This document shows, piece by piece, positions 11,401 through 26,400 of a DNA stretch of 64,000 nt (within the stretch, counting starts at the first letter, position 1; every line of letters starts with the position of its first letter). The stretch spans positions 80,136,634 to 80,200,633 of the forward strand of contig CM066997.1 of NCBI GenBank assembly GCA_033977485.1, read 5' to 3'. The position numbers were made by a program, and so were the translations under genes. The stretch comes from Hydrangea macrophylla. Taxonomy: Eukaryota; Streptophyta; Magnoliopsida; Cornales; Hydrangeaceae. Under the pieces are notes generated by a model that was given only the letters and a program-made list of their open reading frames with translations, was not told the DNA's origin and searched no databases.

Positions 11401-14400
11401 GAGGGATGCCTGATTTCACAAATGTGTTTTACTCTTTGGGTGCCAACATTCATGATCACAGTATGTTATAATCCGTTGTCGCCATTGTGTTGGATGCCGA
11501 ACTCATTTTACTGCTGGTGTTTTGTGGCCCACACGCACGCCATGTGGTTTGTCAGAGCTGGAAGTTTAGATTTATTTTTCTCTACATATATTTGATCTAC
11601 AGTTATGTTGTCCTTCGGTATGCACACATTTATAGTTTGTTCATTCAAGTATGTCTACGTGAACTCATGTGCTATGAAGAATATATATATATACTCCCTC
11701 CGTTCCATAATAAGTGTCCACTATTCCTTTTTTGGAAGTTCCAAAATAAATGTCCACTTTCTATTTTGGACAAAAATGTGTGGTTGATAATGTGTCACCC
11801 CAAAAGGTGAATAAGCATCCACCACAAATTATTGTTTTCTTAAACTTTGTGCAAAAGGGTAGTGCACTTATTATGGAATGGAGGGAGTATATATTACACT
11901 ATTTTTGGATTTGATTGATTTTCTCTTCCCTCTTTTGAGACAGTGTAATGAAGGACGAACTGAAGATGCTCCACCTGCAGATGTGGCATCATCAAATCCT
12001 ACATCAATAGGGAAGAAAGGAGAAGCAGGTTAGTTTTTATTCTTTCACCTAGCATGCCACATACAAGTGGTGCATTTACTTAGTTGACTGGTTTATTAGG
12101 ACCTACACATGTTTTGGTTGTTCGTGGATTGGATGAAAATGCCGATGAAGAAATGCTACGTTATGAATTTTCCAAACATGCTCCGATCAAGGTACAAGAT
12201 ACTGGCTTGTTAGTCGATTAATGTGGCTTCCATTTTCATGTATGCAGAAACTTTACTGATTTTGACTTTTCAGGATCTTCGTCTGGTCAGAGACAAATTT
12301 ACTCATGTTTCAAGGGGATTTGCCTTTGTACATTTTCATTCAGTAAGTTAAATTGGTTATTGTTGAGCCATTTAATTACTCACACTAGCACATCTTGCTT
12401 CCAATACTCTAAGCGTGGGCTTAAGTTTCATTTTTCCAGTCAAACTCAGAATCTCGAGGAGTAGTTTAACTTGCAGTCTGGGAAAAAGATTGTTTGAGAT
12501 TGTGCTATTAAGTATTGAAACGATAAATTCCAACCAAAGGCTGAGATGAAATTTATGAATTTCAAAATTGTTAAAGCTTGGTATGCATTGTGGGGTTCAT
12601 TCTGTAATGACTTAAGCTTGTGGAGGAATTGGTGACTTGACTTGGTGTCAAAGCCTTGTTTGTGGGAGGTCTTGGGTTCAACTCTCCATCTCCCCTTTGA
12701 TGTGCATTTTTGCACTATGTTCTTTGTCTCCACTATGATGGAGTTTGGTTGGTGGCTCTCTACGTGCGAGACGGGGTCACATGTGAGGGAGGGTGTTGAA
12801 GCTTCTTATACATTGTTGGGCAGCTTAAGCTTTTAGAGCGTTTGGTAACTTGACAAAAATTAACATTGATACCAGGTTTGGAAATATATACAACTAAATT
12901 TAGCCATAATCAAAGGTGTCCTGGGATTGTGTGAGAGTTCGTCAATGGAAACCCTTATATGTGTTGAGAGTTAATTTTATTTCTTCCTTATTTTTCCTAT
13001 TGTTTGGGGACCTATTTGTAATTCTCATTAATTTCTTTTCATGAATGTGTTAATATAATAACAGAGAGTATCAATTGAACTCTCTAAACCTGTAAAATAT
13101 TTTCTCTCCGTGATTCAACATGGTATCAGAGCCCCCTAATTAGGGTTTGCTACATAACGATCACCAGGCACCATCAACAACCACCACGCATCACCACTGC
13201 ATCACCAACCCCTTCGCTGACCCTGGCATCCCTATCCTAGCCCTCGCCGCAACCCCAGCAGCCCACCAGCCACTCGCTGCAACCCCAACAACCTCCCAGC
13301 CACTCGCCGCACCACACAGAGCCTTCTTTCCCTTCGGCGCAACCCTACTGGCTATCTAGGGCTGCGCCGACCTCCTTTCTTCACCCAATCTGTTTCCTTG
13401 CCCTTAAAAGGGTTGAGTAATCGTTCAGAACCAATCTGGCCTGATTTCTACTTCGCCTCTCATCTATTTTTTGGTTTGTTTCTTTCCTGATTATTCAACA
13501 CTAAAGATCTGCTGATTTGATCGACTGTTTTTTGTAAAGTTTGGGTCCGATTCGGATCATGATCTGTTCATAGACTGAACAAGTGACGACTAGGTTTACC
13601 TTTATTGCCGTGTGTGCTCTGTTTGACCAAGAGCCATCGTCAATATGTCGAAAGAGGATTTGACAAAATCTCCAGCCAGTCCAAGTAACGTGAGTTCTCC
13701 GTTAGGTGGTGAGAAGCATTCTATCATCACCAAGAACCCATGCTCAAAAATCACCATTGTTCTGTTTAATGGTGAAAATTATCTCTCTTAGTCCTAGTCT
13801 GCCACTTTTTGGCTCCGTAGTAGAGCAAAGTTTGGTTATGTTGATGGCACGCTCAAGTCACCTAGTCGTGAGGATCCCACTTATGTCAAGTGGCAGATAG
13901 ACAATTATTTTGTCATGAGTTGGCTCGTTCACTCGATGGAGCCTCCGATTGCAGAATTTTTCTTGGAGATGGAAACTACACAGGATATCTGGGATACCCT
14001 TGCCCATACTTATGCCAGGAAGGGGAATGTGGCTCAGGTTTATGAACTTCACAGGAGTATTGAAGCGGAAGTTCAAGGTGAGCATACTATTCTACAGTAT
14101 TATACCTCTCTATCCACGATGTGCAAACGTCTGGATCATTTGAAGAATTATCGCCCAGTCTGCCCCACGGATGCAACTAGATTCAAGGAATATATTGAGA
14201 GTGAAAGAATTTTCAAATTCTTGGCTGGCCTTAATACAGAATTTGATCAGGTGAGAGGTCGGGTCCTCGGGATGGAACCTTTACCCTCTCTCTGGGAAGC
14301 ATTTGCTTATGTTCAGTATGAAGAAAGTCGTCGTTCAGTTGTGCTTGCCCCTACATCTACTGATAGGTCTGCTTTAGCCTCTTCCAGCCAAAGAGGGACA

Positions 14401-17400
14401 AGGGGTCCTTATCTTATCAAGAATCAGCCTCCGACAGATGAGACAACGGAAGACAAGAGTAAGCAGTTCTGTGATTACTGCAATAGACCTTATCACACTT
14501 GATAGACTTGCTGGAAGCTTCATGGCCGTCCTCTTTTGCCTAAACGAAAGAAAGGGGGGGCGGTGCGGAGGTCATGATGGTGGACGGGGAAATGGACCTC
14601 GTGCTAACTTAACCAGCGGTCCCGATGTGAATTCCTCAGAGGAATCAATATCTCCTTCACCTGCTGGCGGTAGCATAAGTAGTACTGATTTGGAGACATT
14701 AATGCGTATTATGGCACAGCTTGATGCTCCCACGAGCTCTTCTACCTTTTTTACTCATGCATGTAATGTTGTTAATTTTCCTAGTGCTTTACATGCTCAT
14801 TCTCACCAGCCATGGATTATAGACTTAGGGGCTTCCGATCACATGATTGGTTTGTCCACTGTCTTTTCTACTTATGATCCCTGTTCTGGTAAAGATAAAG
14901 TTAGAACAGCTGGTGGTAATTTTTCTTCCATTTCTGGTGAAGGTGTTGTTTATGCTTCTGATTCACTAGCTTTGTCTTCGGTCCTTCATGTCCCAAAATT
15001 TTCAACTAATCTTTTTTCAATTAGTCGAATTACACGTGATCTTAATTGTTGTGTAACCTTTTTTTCCATCTCATTGTGTTTTTCAGGACCTCTCCACAAA
15101 GAAGATGATTGGCAGTGGTAGGGAAGCGAATGGACTCTATTTTCTGTTGCCTAATGAAGCAGGAAGGGGAAGTGTGACACAAAGTGCTCATCATTCATCG
15201 AGGGAGACTCTTCCCGAGGAGGCATGGCTGTGGCACCAAAGACTAGGACACCCATCTTTTTTCCTTCTTAGTTATTTGTTTCCTTTGTTAATAAACAATA
15301 AGAATTTTTCTAGTGTTTTTTGTGAGGCTTGTGAACTTGGCAAGCATCATCATGCCACTTTTTATTTGACTTTGAATAAAAGTACTTCTCCTTTCCAGCT
15401 TATTCATACTGATGTGTGGCGTCCCTCTCATATCTCTTCCTGGAATGGTTTTAAGTGGTTTGTGACTTTTATCGATGATTTTTCTCGCACTACTTGGGTG
15501 TACCTGATGAAAAACAAGAATGAAGTGTTTTCTATTTTTAAGACATTTCACAAAATGATTTGCAATCAATTTAGCACTAGGGTTAAAATTGTCCGTTCTG
15601 ACAAAGGAGGAGAGTATATTTATGCTGTCTTCAAGACTATTTTTCTAAACATGGGATAATCCACCAAACTTCCTGCGCTAATACTCCTCAACAGAATGGC
15701 GTTGCTGAGCGCAAGAATCGCCATTTGCTTGAAATTGCTAGGTCCATGCTTTTTTAAATGCAGGTTCCAAAGTCCTATTGGGGGGAGGCTGTTCTAACGG
15801 CTGCCTACCTTATCAATAGGTTACCCACTCGTGTCCTCGGTAAGCAATCTCCTATTCAAGTTCTACTTCAACCGTCGTCTTTGTTTAGTATTTCTCCCAA
15901 AGTTTTTGGATGTGTCTGTTTCGTACACAACCACTCTCATTCCCGGAAAAAATTAGACCCTCCTGCTATTAAGTGTGTTTTTCTTGGTTATTCCCCCACT
16001 CAAAAGGGATATAAATGCTATCATCCTCCTTCTCGTACATGGTATGTCTCTATGGATGTTACATTCCATGAGAGACACTCCTATTTTTAGTCTCCACAGT
16101 CACCTCTTCAGGGGGAGAAAGTGAGTGAGGAAGAGATGCCTGATGCTATTATATGTATTGAAGGACAAGGAGTTGAAAATGAGAGAGTGAAGGGGGAAGG
16201 AGTTGAAAATGAGAGAATGGAGGGGGAACTCAAGAATAGTGAAGGAAAGAGAGAGTGGAGGGGGAACCCAAGAAGAGTGAGGGAGAAAGAGAGCAAGCTA
16301 AGGAGAATGAGAAACAGAAAGAGTTACTGTCATACTCAAAGAATAAGGAGAGAAAACGGTTTGGGGTATCAGAGACAGAGGCTATTTCTTTCCCTTCACT
16401 ACAACCAATTACTTCTAGTGATGATGATGGTCCAGGTATTAATGATGGTCCAGGTATTTCTAATTCCCAAGACTCTATTCCTGAGTCTAGTAATGATTTA
16501 GACATTCCTATTGCTCATTGGAAGGGTATTAGGGCATGTACTAAAAATACTCTCTAACCTTGTTTCATACTCTCGTGTCTCCATTCTATAGAGCTTTTTT
16601 CCTCCAAACTCTTCTCTATTTCTATCCCTAATCATGTCCAGGAAGCTCTTTTTGATCCTAAGTGGAAGTCCGCCATGGTTGAGGAGATGAAAGCTCTTTC
16701 CAAAAATGACACTTGAGAATTAACAGAATTACCTCAAGGGAAGAAGACGGTAGGGTGCAAGTGGGTGTTCACTGTGAAACAAAAAGCCGATGGAACTGTG
16801 GAGAGATACAAAACAAGGTTAGTGGCCAAGGGATTCACCCAGACTTATGGGGTTGATTATCAGGATACCTTTGCTCCAGTGGCCAAGATGAACTCGATTA
16901 GAATCCTGTTGTCTCTCGCAGCAAACTTGGAGTGGCCTCTACATTAGTTCGACGTAAAAAATGCTTTCCTCCATGGTGACTTAGAGGAGGAGGTGTACAT
17001 GGATGTTCCTCCAGGCTTTGAGGACATCAAGACAAAAGGGAAGGTATGTCGCCTCAGAAAGTCTTTACATGGGCTCAAGCAATCACCTAGAGCATGGTTT
17101 GATAGATTTTCATAGGGGTGGCAATTTTTGACACGACAACATGTTTTACTGAGACAACCCGATTATGACACGACACGACACGATTAAATTAAAAAATTTC
17201 ATATTTTTTATTTAATAGTACTCAAAACTAAAAATCAACCCAAAACCACGCAACCCGTTTATGACCTGATTATGACAATTCTAACCCGAATTGCCACCCC
17301 TAAATTTTCATAAGCCATGATCGAGTATGGATTCAAACAGAGCCAAGGGGATCATACGCTTTTCATAAAGCACTCTTAAGGAGGTAAGCTGACTGCTTTA

Positions 17401-20400
17401 ACAGTATATGTGAATGACATAGTCCTCACAGGGAATAACTCAGAGGAAATGGGACAGTTAAAAGTTCATCTGGCTAAGGAATTCGAAATCAAGGACTTGG
17501 GGAGCTTAAAGTACTTCTTGGGAATTGAAGTTGCACGGTCTCAACAGGGGATATTTATTTCATAGAGAAAGTATGTATTAGACCTACTGAAGGAGATAGG
17601 AATGCTTGGGTGTAAGGCAGTCGATACTCCAATGGATCTAATTTGAAACTGAGTGATGATCAAAGTGGGGAATTAGTTGACAAGGGGAGATATCAAAGAC
17701 TCGTAGGTAGACTGATTTATCTTTCTCACACCAGACTAGACATTGCTTTGCTGTGAGTGTTGTTAGCCAATTTATGCACTCTTCGAGACAGACTCACCTT
17801 GATGCCGTTTTTCGAATTGTGAGGTACCTCAAATCAGCTCTAGGAAAAGGGTTGTTCTTCGCCAAGCATGGTCACACCTGAGTAGAAGCCTATACTGTTG
17901 CAGATTGGGCTGGGTCAGCATCTGATAGGAGATCGACTACTGGATATTGTTCCTTTGTTGGCGGTAACCTTATTACTTGGAGAAGCAAAAAGCAGTCAGT
18001 AGTAGCTCGATCGAGTGCGGAGGCAAAGTTTCGAGCCATGGCACAAGGAGTGTGTGAGCTACTGTGGATTCAAATTATCTTAGTTGATCTCGGATTTGGG
18101 CCTAAGGATTCAATGAGGTTGTACTGTGACAAGAAGTCGGCTATCAGTATAACAATCCTGTTCAACATGATAGGACCAACTGACCAAGCATGGTGAAATC
18201 GATCGACACTTCATTAAGGAGAAGTTAAATAGTGGAATTATTTGTACTCCATTTGTGAAGATAGGGGAGCAGTTGATTGATGTTCTTACTAAGAGTCTTA
18301 CTAGTAGGCATTTTAATTTTATCCTTAGCAAGTTGGGTATGAGAGACATTTTTGCACCAGCTTGAGGGGGAGTGTTGAGAGTTATTTTTATTTTTTCCTT
18401 ATTTCTCCTATTGTTTGGGGACCTATTTGTAATTCTCATTAATTTCTCTTCATGAATGTGTTAATATAATAACAGAGAGTATCAAATGAACTCTCTAAGC
18501 CTGTAAAATATTTTCTCTCTGTGATTCAACAATATGACGAGTTGTTTTGTATTTAATGATTGCCATGAAAGAACCACGGTCTTTGTCTATTCATAACGAA
18601 TGCAGCATGTGTACGTTCACATTATTGTTTGGGCCACATGGAATGTTGTCCAGAGAAAGATGTTGAGGAGTTTAATTATTTTGAGGCATCATGAGTAGTG
18701 CCTATTTTCCACTGAAATTTGAGGTGAGACATGTTACTTCATTGCTCGTCTTCATGTTAAATTTGTCATTAGGTGGCAACTTGAGGCTTTGATTGCCAGA
18801 GTTAATAAGTGCTGTTATAATGTAACAATTTTGGTCCATCATACAAATCTTTTCTCTGGAAACGCTGGTAGCTGTGTCCTTTGTATTAACAGAAGCACCT
18901 TGATAGAAACTCTGTAAAGCTGCACTCCTCATCTGCAGTAATCATCTTCTTCTCGGTTGCTGCTGCTTTTCCTTAGTAATTCTCTTTCCTTTTATCCAGG
19001 AGCCGCCTTTGTTTGATCTATTGTTCTCGCTCTTGCAAAGCGTCTCTTTAACTTCACAGTGATTCGATTTTCTTTTGGGAAACTAGAAAACTTCATTCGT
19101 TTTGTGTATTGCTGGAGCTGTACTAGAGTGTAGTTCACGTAAGATGATCACTCTGCATTTGTCCCCAGGCCTTGGAGTTCATCTGATCTTAGGTGAGAAG
19201 CTGCAACTATCTTTTTTACCCTATGGTAGCTCTGTGGAGTCGGTGAGTGTGATTATGTCCACTCTGTGCTGTTCACAAAATGGAGGACTTTGTGCTTGGA
19301 GGAATACTTTAGGCAATCCAATGCAGCTTTTCTCATAGTCATCTGTCTCGTTTTCTTTTTTCTTTTTTGTTGTTGTGGTGGTTGTATTATATCTTTCCCG
19401 ATCTAAACAAAACTTCAGTTCGCAACGAGGAAGAATAAGATAAATGACTCTGGACAGTTGCTACTACCATCATTGATGAGAGAAGAGAAAGTAGGTTAGG
19501 TTGGTTTGGTCACATGCAGAGAATAACATTACGGCACCATTTAGGAAGAGTTAGTTTATCCACGTGTAGGGCATTGTGCTAAGTGAAGGCTATACGAAAT
19601 TAACAAGTTTGGGATAACAAGGAAAGAAACCCACGATGTGGAATTTTTGGCGTGTAGTTCTCCCAGGTTTGATGTGGAATATTTGGCAGGAGAGAAGTAA
19701 ACAGACTTTTGAGGATCAAAAGGAGTCTATTCACCAGTTGAAACTCTTCTTGATTCACTTTTTGTAATGGGCATCTCCCATGCTCGGTTAATTCTCTTCT
19801 TGATTTTCTGGAGTACTTTTCTGTTTAGTCGGAGCTGTCCACCCACGATGTGGAATTTTTTGGCGTGTAGTTCTGCGTTGTTTGATGTGGAATCTTTGGC
19901 GGGAGAGAAGTAAACGGACTTTTGAGGATCAAAAGGAGTCCATTCACCGTTGAAACTCTTCTTGATTCGCTTTTTTTGTGTGTGGGTGAGGTTGGGGGGT
20001 TGGTTAATGCTCTTCTTAATTTTCTGGAGTACTTTTCTGTTTAAGTCTGAGCTTTCCTTGAGATGTCTTGTTTTCATAATTGTGCCCTTTGGCACCATCA
20101 ATAAAGTTATTTACTATCCAAAAAAAAAAAAAACACGTGTCCACTCTTTAAGAAAATGCGTGTGGGTGTAGAGTGTAGGGTGTTTGTGTGTATCCAGATT
20201 TTCCTTGTAGCCATGCGCCCAAATGGCCTTTGGTTGGAAGGACTCCTTGTCACCCAAAGAAAGTACAAAAAGAAAGAAAAAATAGAGATAACAAGGAAAG
20301 ATAGGATAGCTTAATTTTTAAAGTGATGATTTGGCTTTATAGATCAGAATGGACAAATGCTGTTCATCTAGTTGACTTCAAAAGTTTGGAACAAGGTTTT

Positions 20401-23400
20401 GCGAGTTGAGTGAGTGTATGATGAAACACTGTTGATCAGTTTACTTGCTGGAACATAATGTTATTCAACTAAATGCATGGTTTTCGTGTGTATTCTTTCC
20501 TTTCAGATCGAAGATGCTACCAAGTCTCTTGAAGCAACAAATGGGACCACTCTAGAGAAGAATGGCCAGCTTCTTAGAGTAGCATATGCGAAGAGCATTC
20601 TTGGACCAGGATCAGGGGCACCGGGATCTTCTCAGTCAAGCAGTCTTGCTGCTGCTGCGATTGAGGCAGCAGCATTTTCTCAGCAGGTACTTAATCTAGT
20701 GTGTTCCCATGTTAAGGTGGCAATTTAGCATAGCTAGTACAGTAGTGCACTCTCATTGTATCTAATCATGTGTTTTGTTGGGCAGTTTTCTGAAGCCTAT
20801 GTTGTGGACAATATTAGAATCAGAGAGAAGAAAGAATAGGAGTTATGGTTTAATAATCGATATTGTAGATCACATACAACCCACTTGACTTGTGATGTAC
20901 ATGTTGATTTTCAAATGTGTTTCATGTTGCAGCATACCTCTCAAGCTTTTGCTTGTGTCGTTCATAGTTTAGTCACCACTTTCTTGCAATTCCCATGCAT
21001 TCTGGCTGTATTTCTGTGCTGAATTCTCATAAATTTAAAATAAGTGGTTCATCCATTTGTATAATAAGGAAGAGGCAGGCTGAGAATATCTACAACATTT
21101 CTTTTCCTTTCTACTTGTTGTAATCTATACATATGTAATTAATTTGATCGGACAAATATGTTTCCTCTTCATTCTTATAGTATGATGCTGTTGGATGGAC
21201 GCCAAAGGAATATAATCCAGATGACAAACAGTCCAGCGGTGGGCAGGAGCAGGCCAGCAGAGTGCTTTCAGGTCAAAAGGATGCTTTAGCTCCGCAATCT
21301 GGTTTTGTGTGGGATGAAGCATCTGGGTATTATTATGATGCTGCTTCTGGGTTCTATTATGACGGAAATACAGGTTTGTATTTTCTTTGCACATGTGGAA
21401 GCTAACTGTGATATATAGACATTTTATGTATATTGTTTGCAAATTGTTGCATCACATAGGATATTACTTACTAAGGGAGAGTCTATTAGGTGGCTTGCCA
21501 TGGTGTCTTTAGTGTTACTCTTGTCACGTTACTGCACAGGCCTGGCACAGCCATATCTATAACAATGTTATTGATTATGCGTGTAATGCCTAGATTCAGA
21601 TTGTTTGTGTGTTATTCTATGGTTACCGGGATCGTGGTACCCCCCATGGAACCACGATCCGAGATGTTGAGATCCAGATTGTGGTTCCTCGGGGATCCGA
21701 ATCCTAAATTTCACGAACCAAACAAGAAGAAGGGCAGCCCAGTGCACGAGGCTCCCGCCATTGCGGGGTCTGGGAGGGGTGAGATGTACGCAGCCTTACC
21801 CTTGCAAGCAGAGAGGCTGTTTCCAGATTCGAACCTGTGACCTCCAGGTCACAATGGAGCAACCTTACCGTTACGAACCAAACAAGAAGAAGATAAATAA
21901 AATTAAAACTGTGAAGAAGATAAATAAAATCTTAACTTTTACATCGCTTGTTGGTTTTCTTCAAGAGCTTCTGGGATATTTGCATTTGAGACTTAATTTG
22001 ATCTTATTTTCCTAAACTTTTTGTGTTTGAAAATTGATTATGTGAAGTCATTGAATGATCAGTACTATACATATGTATAATTATTTACATAAGTGCTAAT
22101 CGAACCAAAACTTGAACCGAAGCGAACCGCGAACCATAAAAGTGAATCAACTGAGACTAACCCTCGTACCCCTAACCAAGCTAAGTGACGTGCCACGCAC
22201 CCAAACGCGTACCACGTACCGGGGTGAACCACGTGCCAGGTAACATTGCGTTATTCTATTTTGAATAGCCTCTCACTTAGTTTTCTCGTGGCAAATGACC
22301 AATGCAAGTATAGGAGCATTTTTGTTGGTGTACTTGAAGTAAAACCTTTAAGTTCAGTTTAACTGTTGGAAGTACTTTGATCGATTGATCGGTGCCTTTC
22401 ACTTTGTACTTGTGAGAAATGGGCTAAACTCTTATCAATGTGCATTTTTCTTGGTATGTGGTAGAACGTTTAAGATTTTTAGATGTTATTCAGGCAACTG
22501 GACAATATATGGTAAATACTTGACCCAATTGTGAGAGAGATATTATATATTTATATATGTGTGTGTGTGTGTAGGTAGGTGTCCTTTCTTGAATTTTTTT
22601 AGCTTTTGAACAGGGAAAACCAAACCTATTTACCAAGCACTCTAAAAACAAATTTATGTACGAGTTTCGTGTGGTTATGTATTTTGTCGCTTTCAAAGGA
22701 TATTGATGTCTAGACATGCAGTGTGCATATCATGGTGAAAACATAGTTCTGTACAATCAGATTGTGATTAAGCACGTGTTCCTGTTTCCCGAAGATCCTT
22801 CATCACATTTTGTGTAGATATGCAGAAATACACTATTTCAGGTTCGGGTCGTCTTGTTTTGCCTGAAACCTCTGCTCAAGGCCTGAAATTCAGGTTGGGT
22901 TAGGATTTCGTAGTGGGATTGAAATCTTTGGGGAATGCATGTTTAACTGGTCTAAAATTAATACTCATAAATTTAATCTTTAGGCTCACCTTGTCATACG
23001 ATCAACTGAGAACTGTGTGCATAATATATATATATATTTATATTTATTTTTCATAAAGAAATACTACCAAAAATGAAATAAGAGAAAAAATGTGGAAATT
23101 AAATTTGCAGAAGCATAGGAAATTGTCTTTTACTCAAATCTCATGCCAAATCATCAACAAAATTATCTATAACCACTTCAAAATGCAAAAACACTTCCAA
23201 CAATGAAAAAAAATAATTTTAAAAGCCCAAATTAAGTTTGGTTAAAAAAACCCTAAAACACTCTGTAATCCTAGTAGAATCAATCCATACCAAATTGACT
23301 TTTACTCGATATCAAATTGGAACAAGATTCAAATCGTTGCTCAAATGCAGAGAAATAATGAACTTATATCCTTCATAAAAGAATAGTTGATATGACAATT

Positions 23401-26400
23401 CTAGAGGTCCATATCAAATGAAGGTTTACTTAATTTAACACATACCTATAAATTTAATTGACACACATGGGCTTAGAAATTTCATTTTATTACACACACA
23501 TGCCTAATTTTATTACTTAGCATGTGCTACAATTTTGGACGAAGGAAACAACTTATAAATAATTACTTCCTCATCCCATTTTATGTGTGCGAATGATGGA
23601 GAAGGGAACAACTACAAATAGTTACTCCTCCAGTCCATTGTATGTGTCATTGACCGTTTCAAAACTATTGTCCATTAAGGAACTTTGAACATATTACTCA
23701 GATTTCATTTATGAGCATGTATTATTAGTTGCAACACTTGAATGCCAGAACACAATCCAAAGGGGAAAAAACTCCAGTAATATAGAAGTGGTCACATTTT
23801 AAAAGTCAATGAAGATAACTCGCGAGAAGATAATGACTTTCATTAATTTATTAAATTATTACACAATTGATAACAAGATTAAAAATTGCAAAAAAAAACT
23901 CAATAAAACTAATACGAGGAGATAGGCACGTGCAAAGCATGTGCCGATAACCTAGTGTGTGTATATATATACTAGGGTCCCGGCACGTGCGATGCACGTG
24001 CCAATCCCCTCTTATTAGCTGTTTTGTCTTTTTTTGTTTTCATCATTTGGTATTTTAAAGGATATGAGTTTATTATTTGTATGCATTTGAGTATAAGATA
24101 TGGATATAAGTTTATTTTATTTGCATTTGAGTATAAGATATAAATTTGGTGTGAGATTTGAGTACAAGTGAATTTTGGTATATTAATGATCAATTCCTAA
24201 ATATATAAATTTTAGAGAAGAAGTTGACCAAAATGTAAATATTAGTGACCAATTCGTAAATAGGCACTTTTTTTTTTATTACTTTTTTTGAAGTGAATAA
24301 TAAATATCACAAAACTTGCTCACCCAAATGCAATTACACATATTACAATATATGAACCCTAAATTTGAGAGAAGAAGTTGACCAACTTGTAAATATTAGT
24401 GTCCAATTCCTAAATAGTCGCCAAAATAGCCGCAATTTTTGACTCTTTTTTGAAATGAATAATAAATATCCCAAAAATTGCTGACCCAAATGTAATTAGA
24501 CACAAGATTGGTGATTGAAACCTTATTATTATATTAAATAAAATTTCAAAAGCTGACCTAAATGTAATAATAATTTGAAATGACATAGTTACCCTCACAC
24601 AAATCAATGTATCATTATGATAAGTACTACGATATACATGTAATTAAGGTATAGTGAAGGGGTATTATGGTCTTGAGAAGATGCAGAAGGGCAGTATGAT
24701 AATTGACTACGTCAGGTTTCAGCTGCTAGATTCTTATATATATATATATATATATAAGGTTTGATATATATTATAAAGTGGAATCAGAAGCTTGCCATGT
24801 GGCAGCTTTGTAATTTTTTTTTTATATTTTTTTTAAGAGATAAAAAACGTTTTTACTCTCTCTCTCTCTGTGTCTCTCTCTCCCTCTCTCTCTGTCTCTC
24901 TCTCTCTCACACACACACACACATTCGGTATAAATCTAAATAGACGAAAGAGATAAGATGAAGATAAAATAAGTTCTTATGCATAATCATATTCGAATCT
25001 TAGCTTTTGAAGTGATATTGAAAAGATAAGATTAATATTTTTTTCCTTTTTTAATCATTTACATGTAAGCAAGCATAGCGTATCGCTCTCTCTTATATAT
25101 AGAACCATATACAGCTACTAGGCTTCTTGAGCTGAAGCTCATGCCACTAGTATAAATCCCTTGGAGGTGTTTACCTTGAAACTTCTTTATACATAGGAGG
25201 CAATGTTTAACTAAGGGTGTGTTTGATAAAACTGAAAATTAAATGCTGAAAATTAAGTGCTGAATTTTAAGTACTGAAAATTTTAAGTAATTAAATTTGT
25301 AATACTGAAAACAGTGCTTCAACTATTGAAATAGAATGCATTCAGTGATTATTTTCAGTAGAAAATTTTCACTTAAAGTTTTCAGTGGTTTTTTGGCTAC
25401 TTTTTCAATTAAGTGGTATGTTATCAAACGCACTGAAAAAGAATAAGTGCTGAATCTTTTCATTTTCATCACTTAATTGGGTTATCAAACATACCCTAAG
25501 TTATCACAGTTAGTGGCAATATTTACAGGAAACTACAATAGAGGTGTAAAAAAATGAGTTGTATCCAATTCTGTACTTATATAAACTCACCTTTCCTTGA
25601 GCTAGATGAGTGTGTTTATTGTAATGGTCTAGTGTTATGAAAAAAAGGTGCTATTCTCTTCTTGTCCGAAACTCAAATTTCCCTCTCCTGCTATTTGTTT
25701 GTCTATAGTCTATAGACTCTATACTATCATTAGTAGTAACCTGAGAGGGTTATACAGCATGGACTGATTGTGTACAACATAAGATGAAGTATGAACCACT
25801 TTCAGGGTCTTTCTAAACTGAAATTGACGTATGAGTTAGAAATCAAATTTGAGGTTTTTTTTTTAATAATTAAAAAAAAAAAATTTGTGAAGTGTATACA
25901 TTTTTTTTTTAATTCTAGGTTATGGGTGCGTGCCTGGTGGTGTTGATGCCCGTGTTTTTTTTTTTTTTCTGCCTTCGATGATTGTTTTGGTCTAGCGGCA
26001 AATTGTTCCACAAGGGAAATAAACCTTAAAACTATCATAAATTTCTAGGATTAAATTCATTGGAATAAAATATCATTATTTATGGAGCCCATGGTCTTAG
26101 AAGAAGGCTATTAAAGCATTACATATACTTAATACAGTGCTAAATTTCTCTTCCAAAACCATAAATCCAAATACCATCATAGTACCCCATTTCACTTTAA
26201 CCGTCTTTTACCACGTGTTGGGATGCGTATTTGGAATACAAAATCTGGGAAATATAGCATTGCTCTTAAATTAAAGGTAGAAGAGCTTTAATATGAATAA
26301 GAAAGCATGCCCCAAGACGAAAGAGGTGAGAATGTTTTAAACTTGCTAGGGGTAAATCCCTAGAGAAAGAACGATTCTCAGAACAATTAGAGTAAATTCA

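Larger units (their letters stand above)
12962..18531 (+). mobile_element. Complete but decayed Copia element (5570 bp) in SUA intron 10
   Basis: Two 159-bp LTRs (12962-13120, 18373-18531) begin TGTTGAGAG and end ATTCAACA; I count 7 differences between them. The primer binding site TGGTATCAGAGCC is at 13121-13133 and a purine tract TTGAGGGGGAG lies just before the 3' LTR. The 5-bp duplication ATATG is at 12957-12961 and 18532-18536. The paralogous intron has ATATG only once, at 59469-59473, so that site is pre-insertion. Transcription is in the same direction as SUA. Confidence 0.93.

Noticed and set aside
12642..12836. Similar 64-codon frames at 12642-12836 and 59149-59343
   Set aside because: Both are the inside of a TRIM element shared by duplication; TRIMs do not encode protein.
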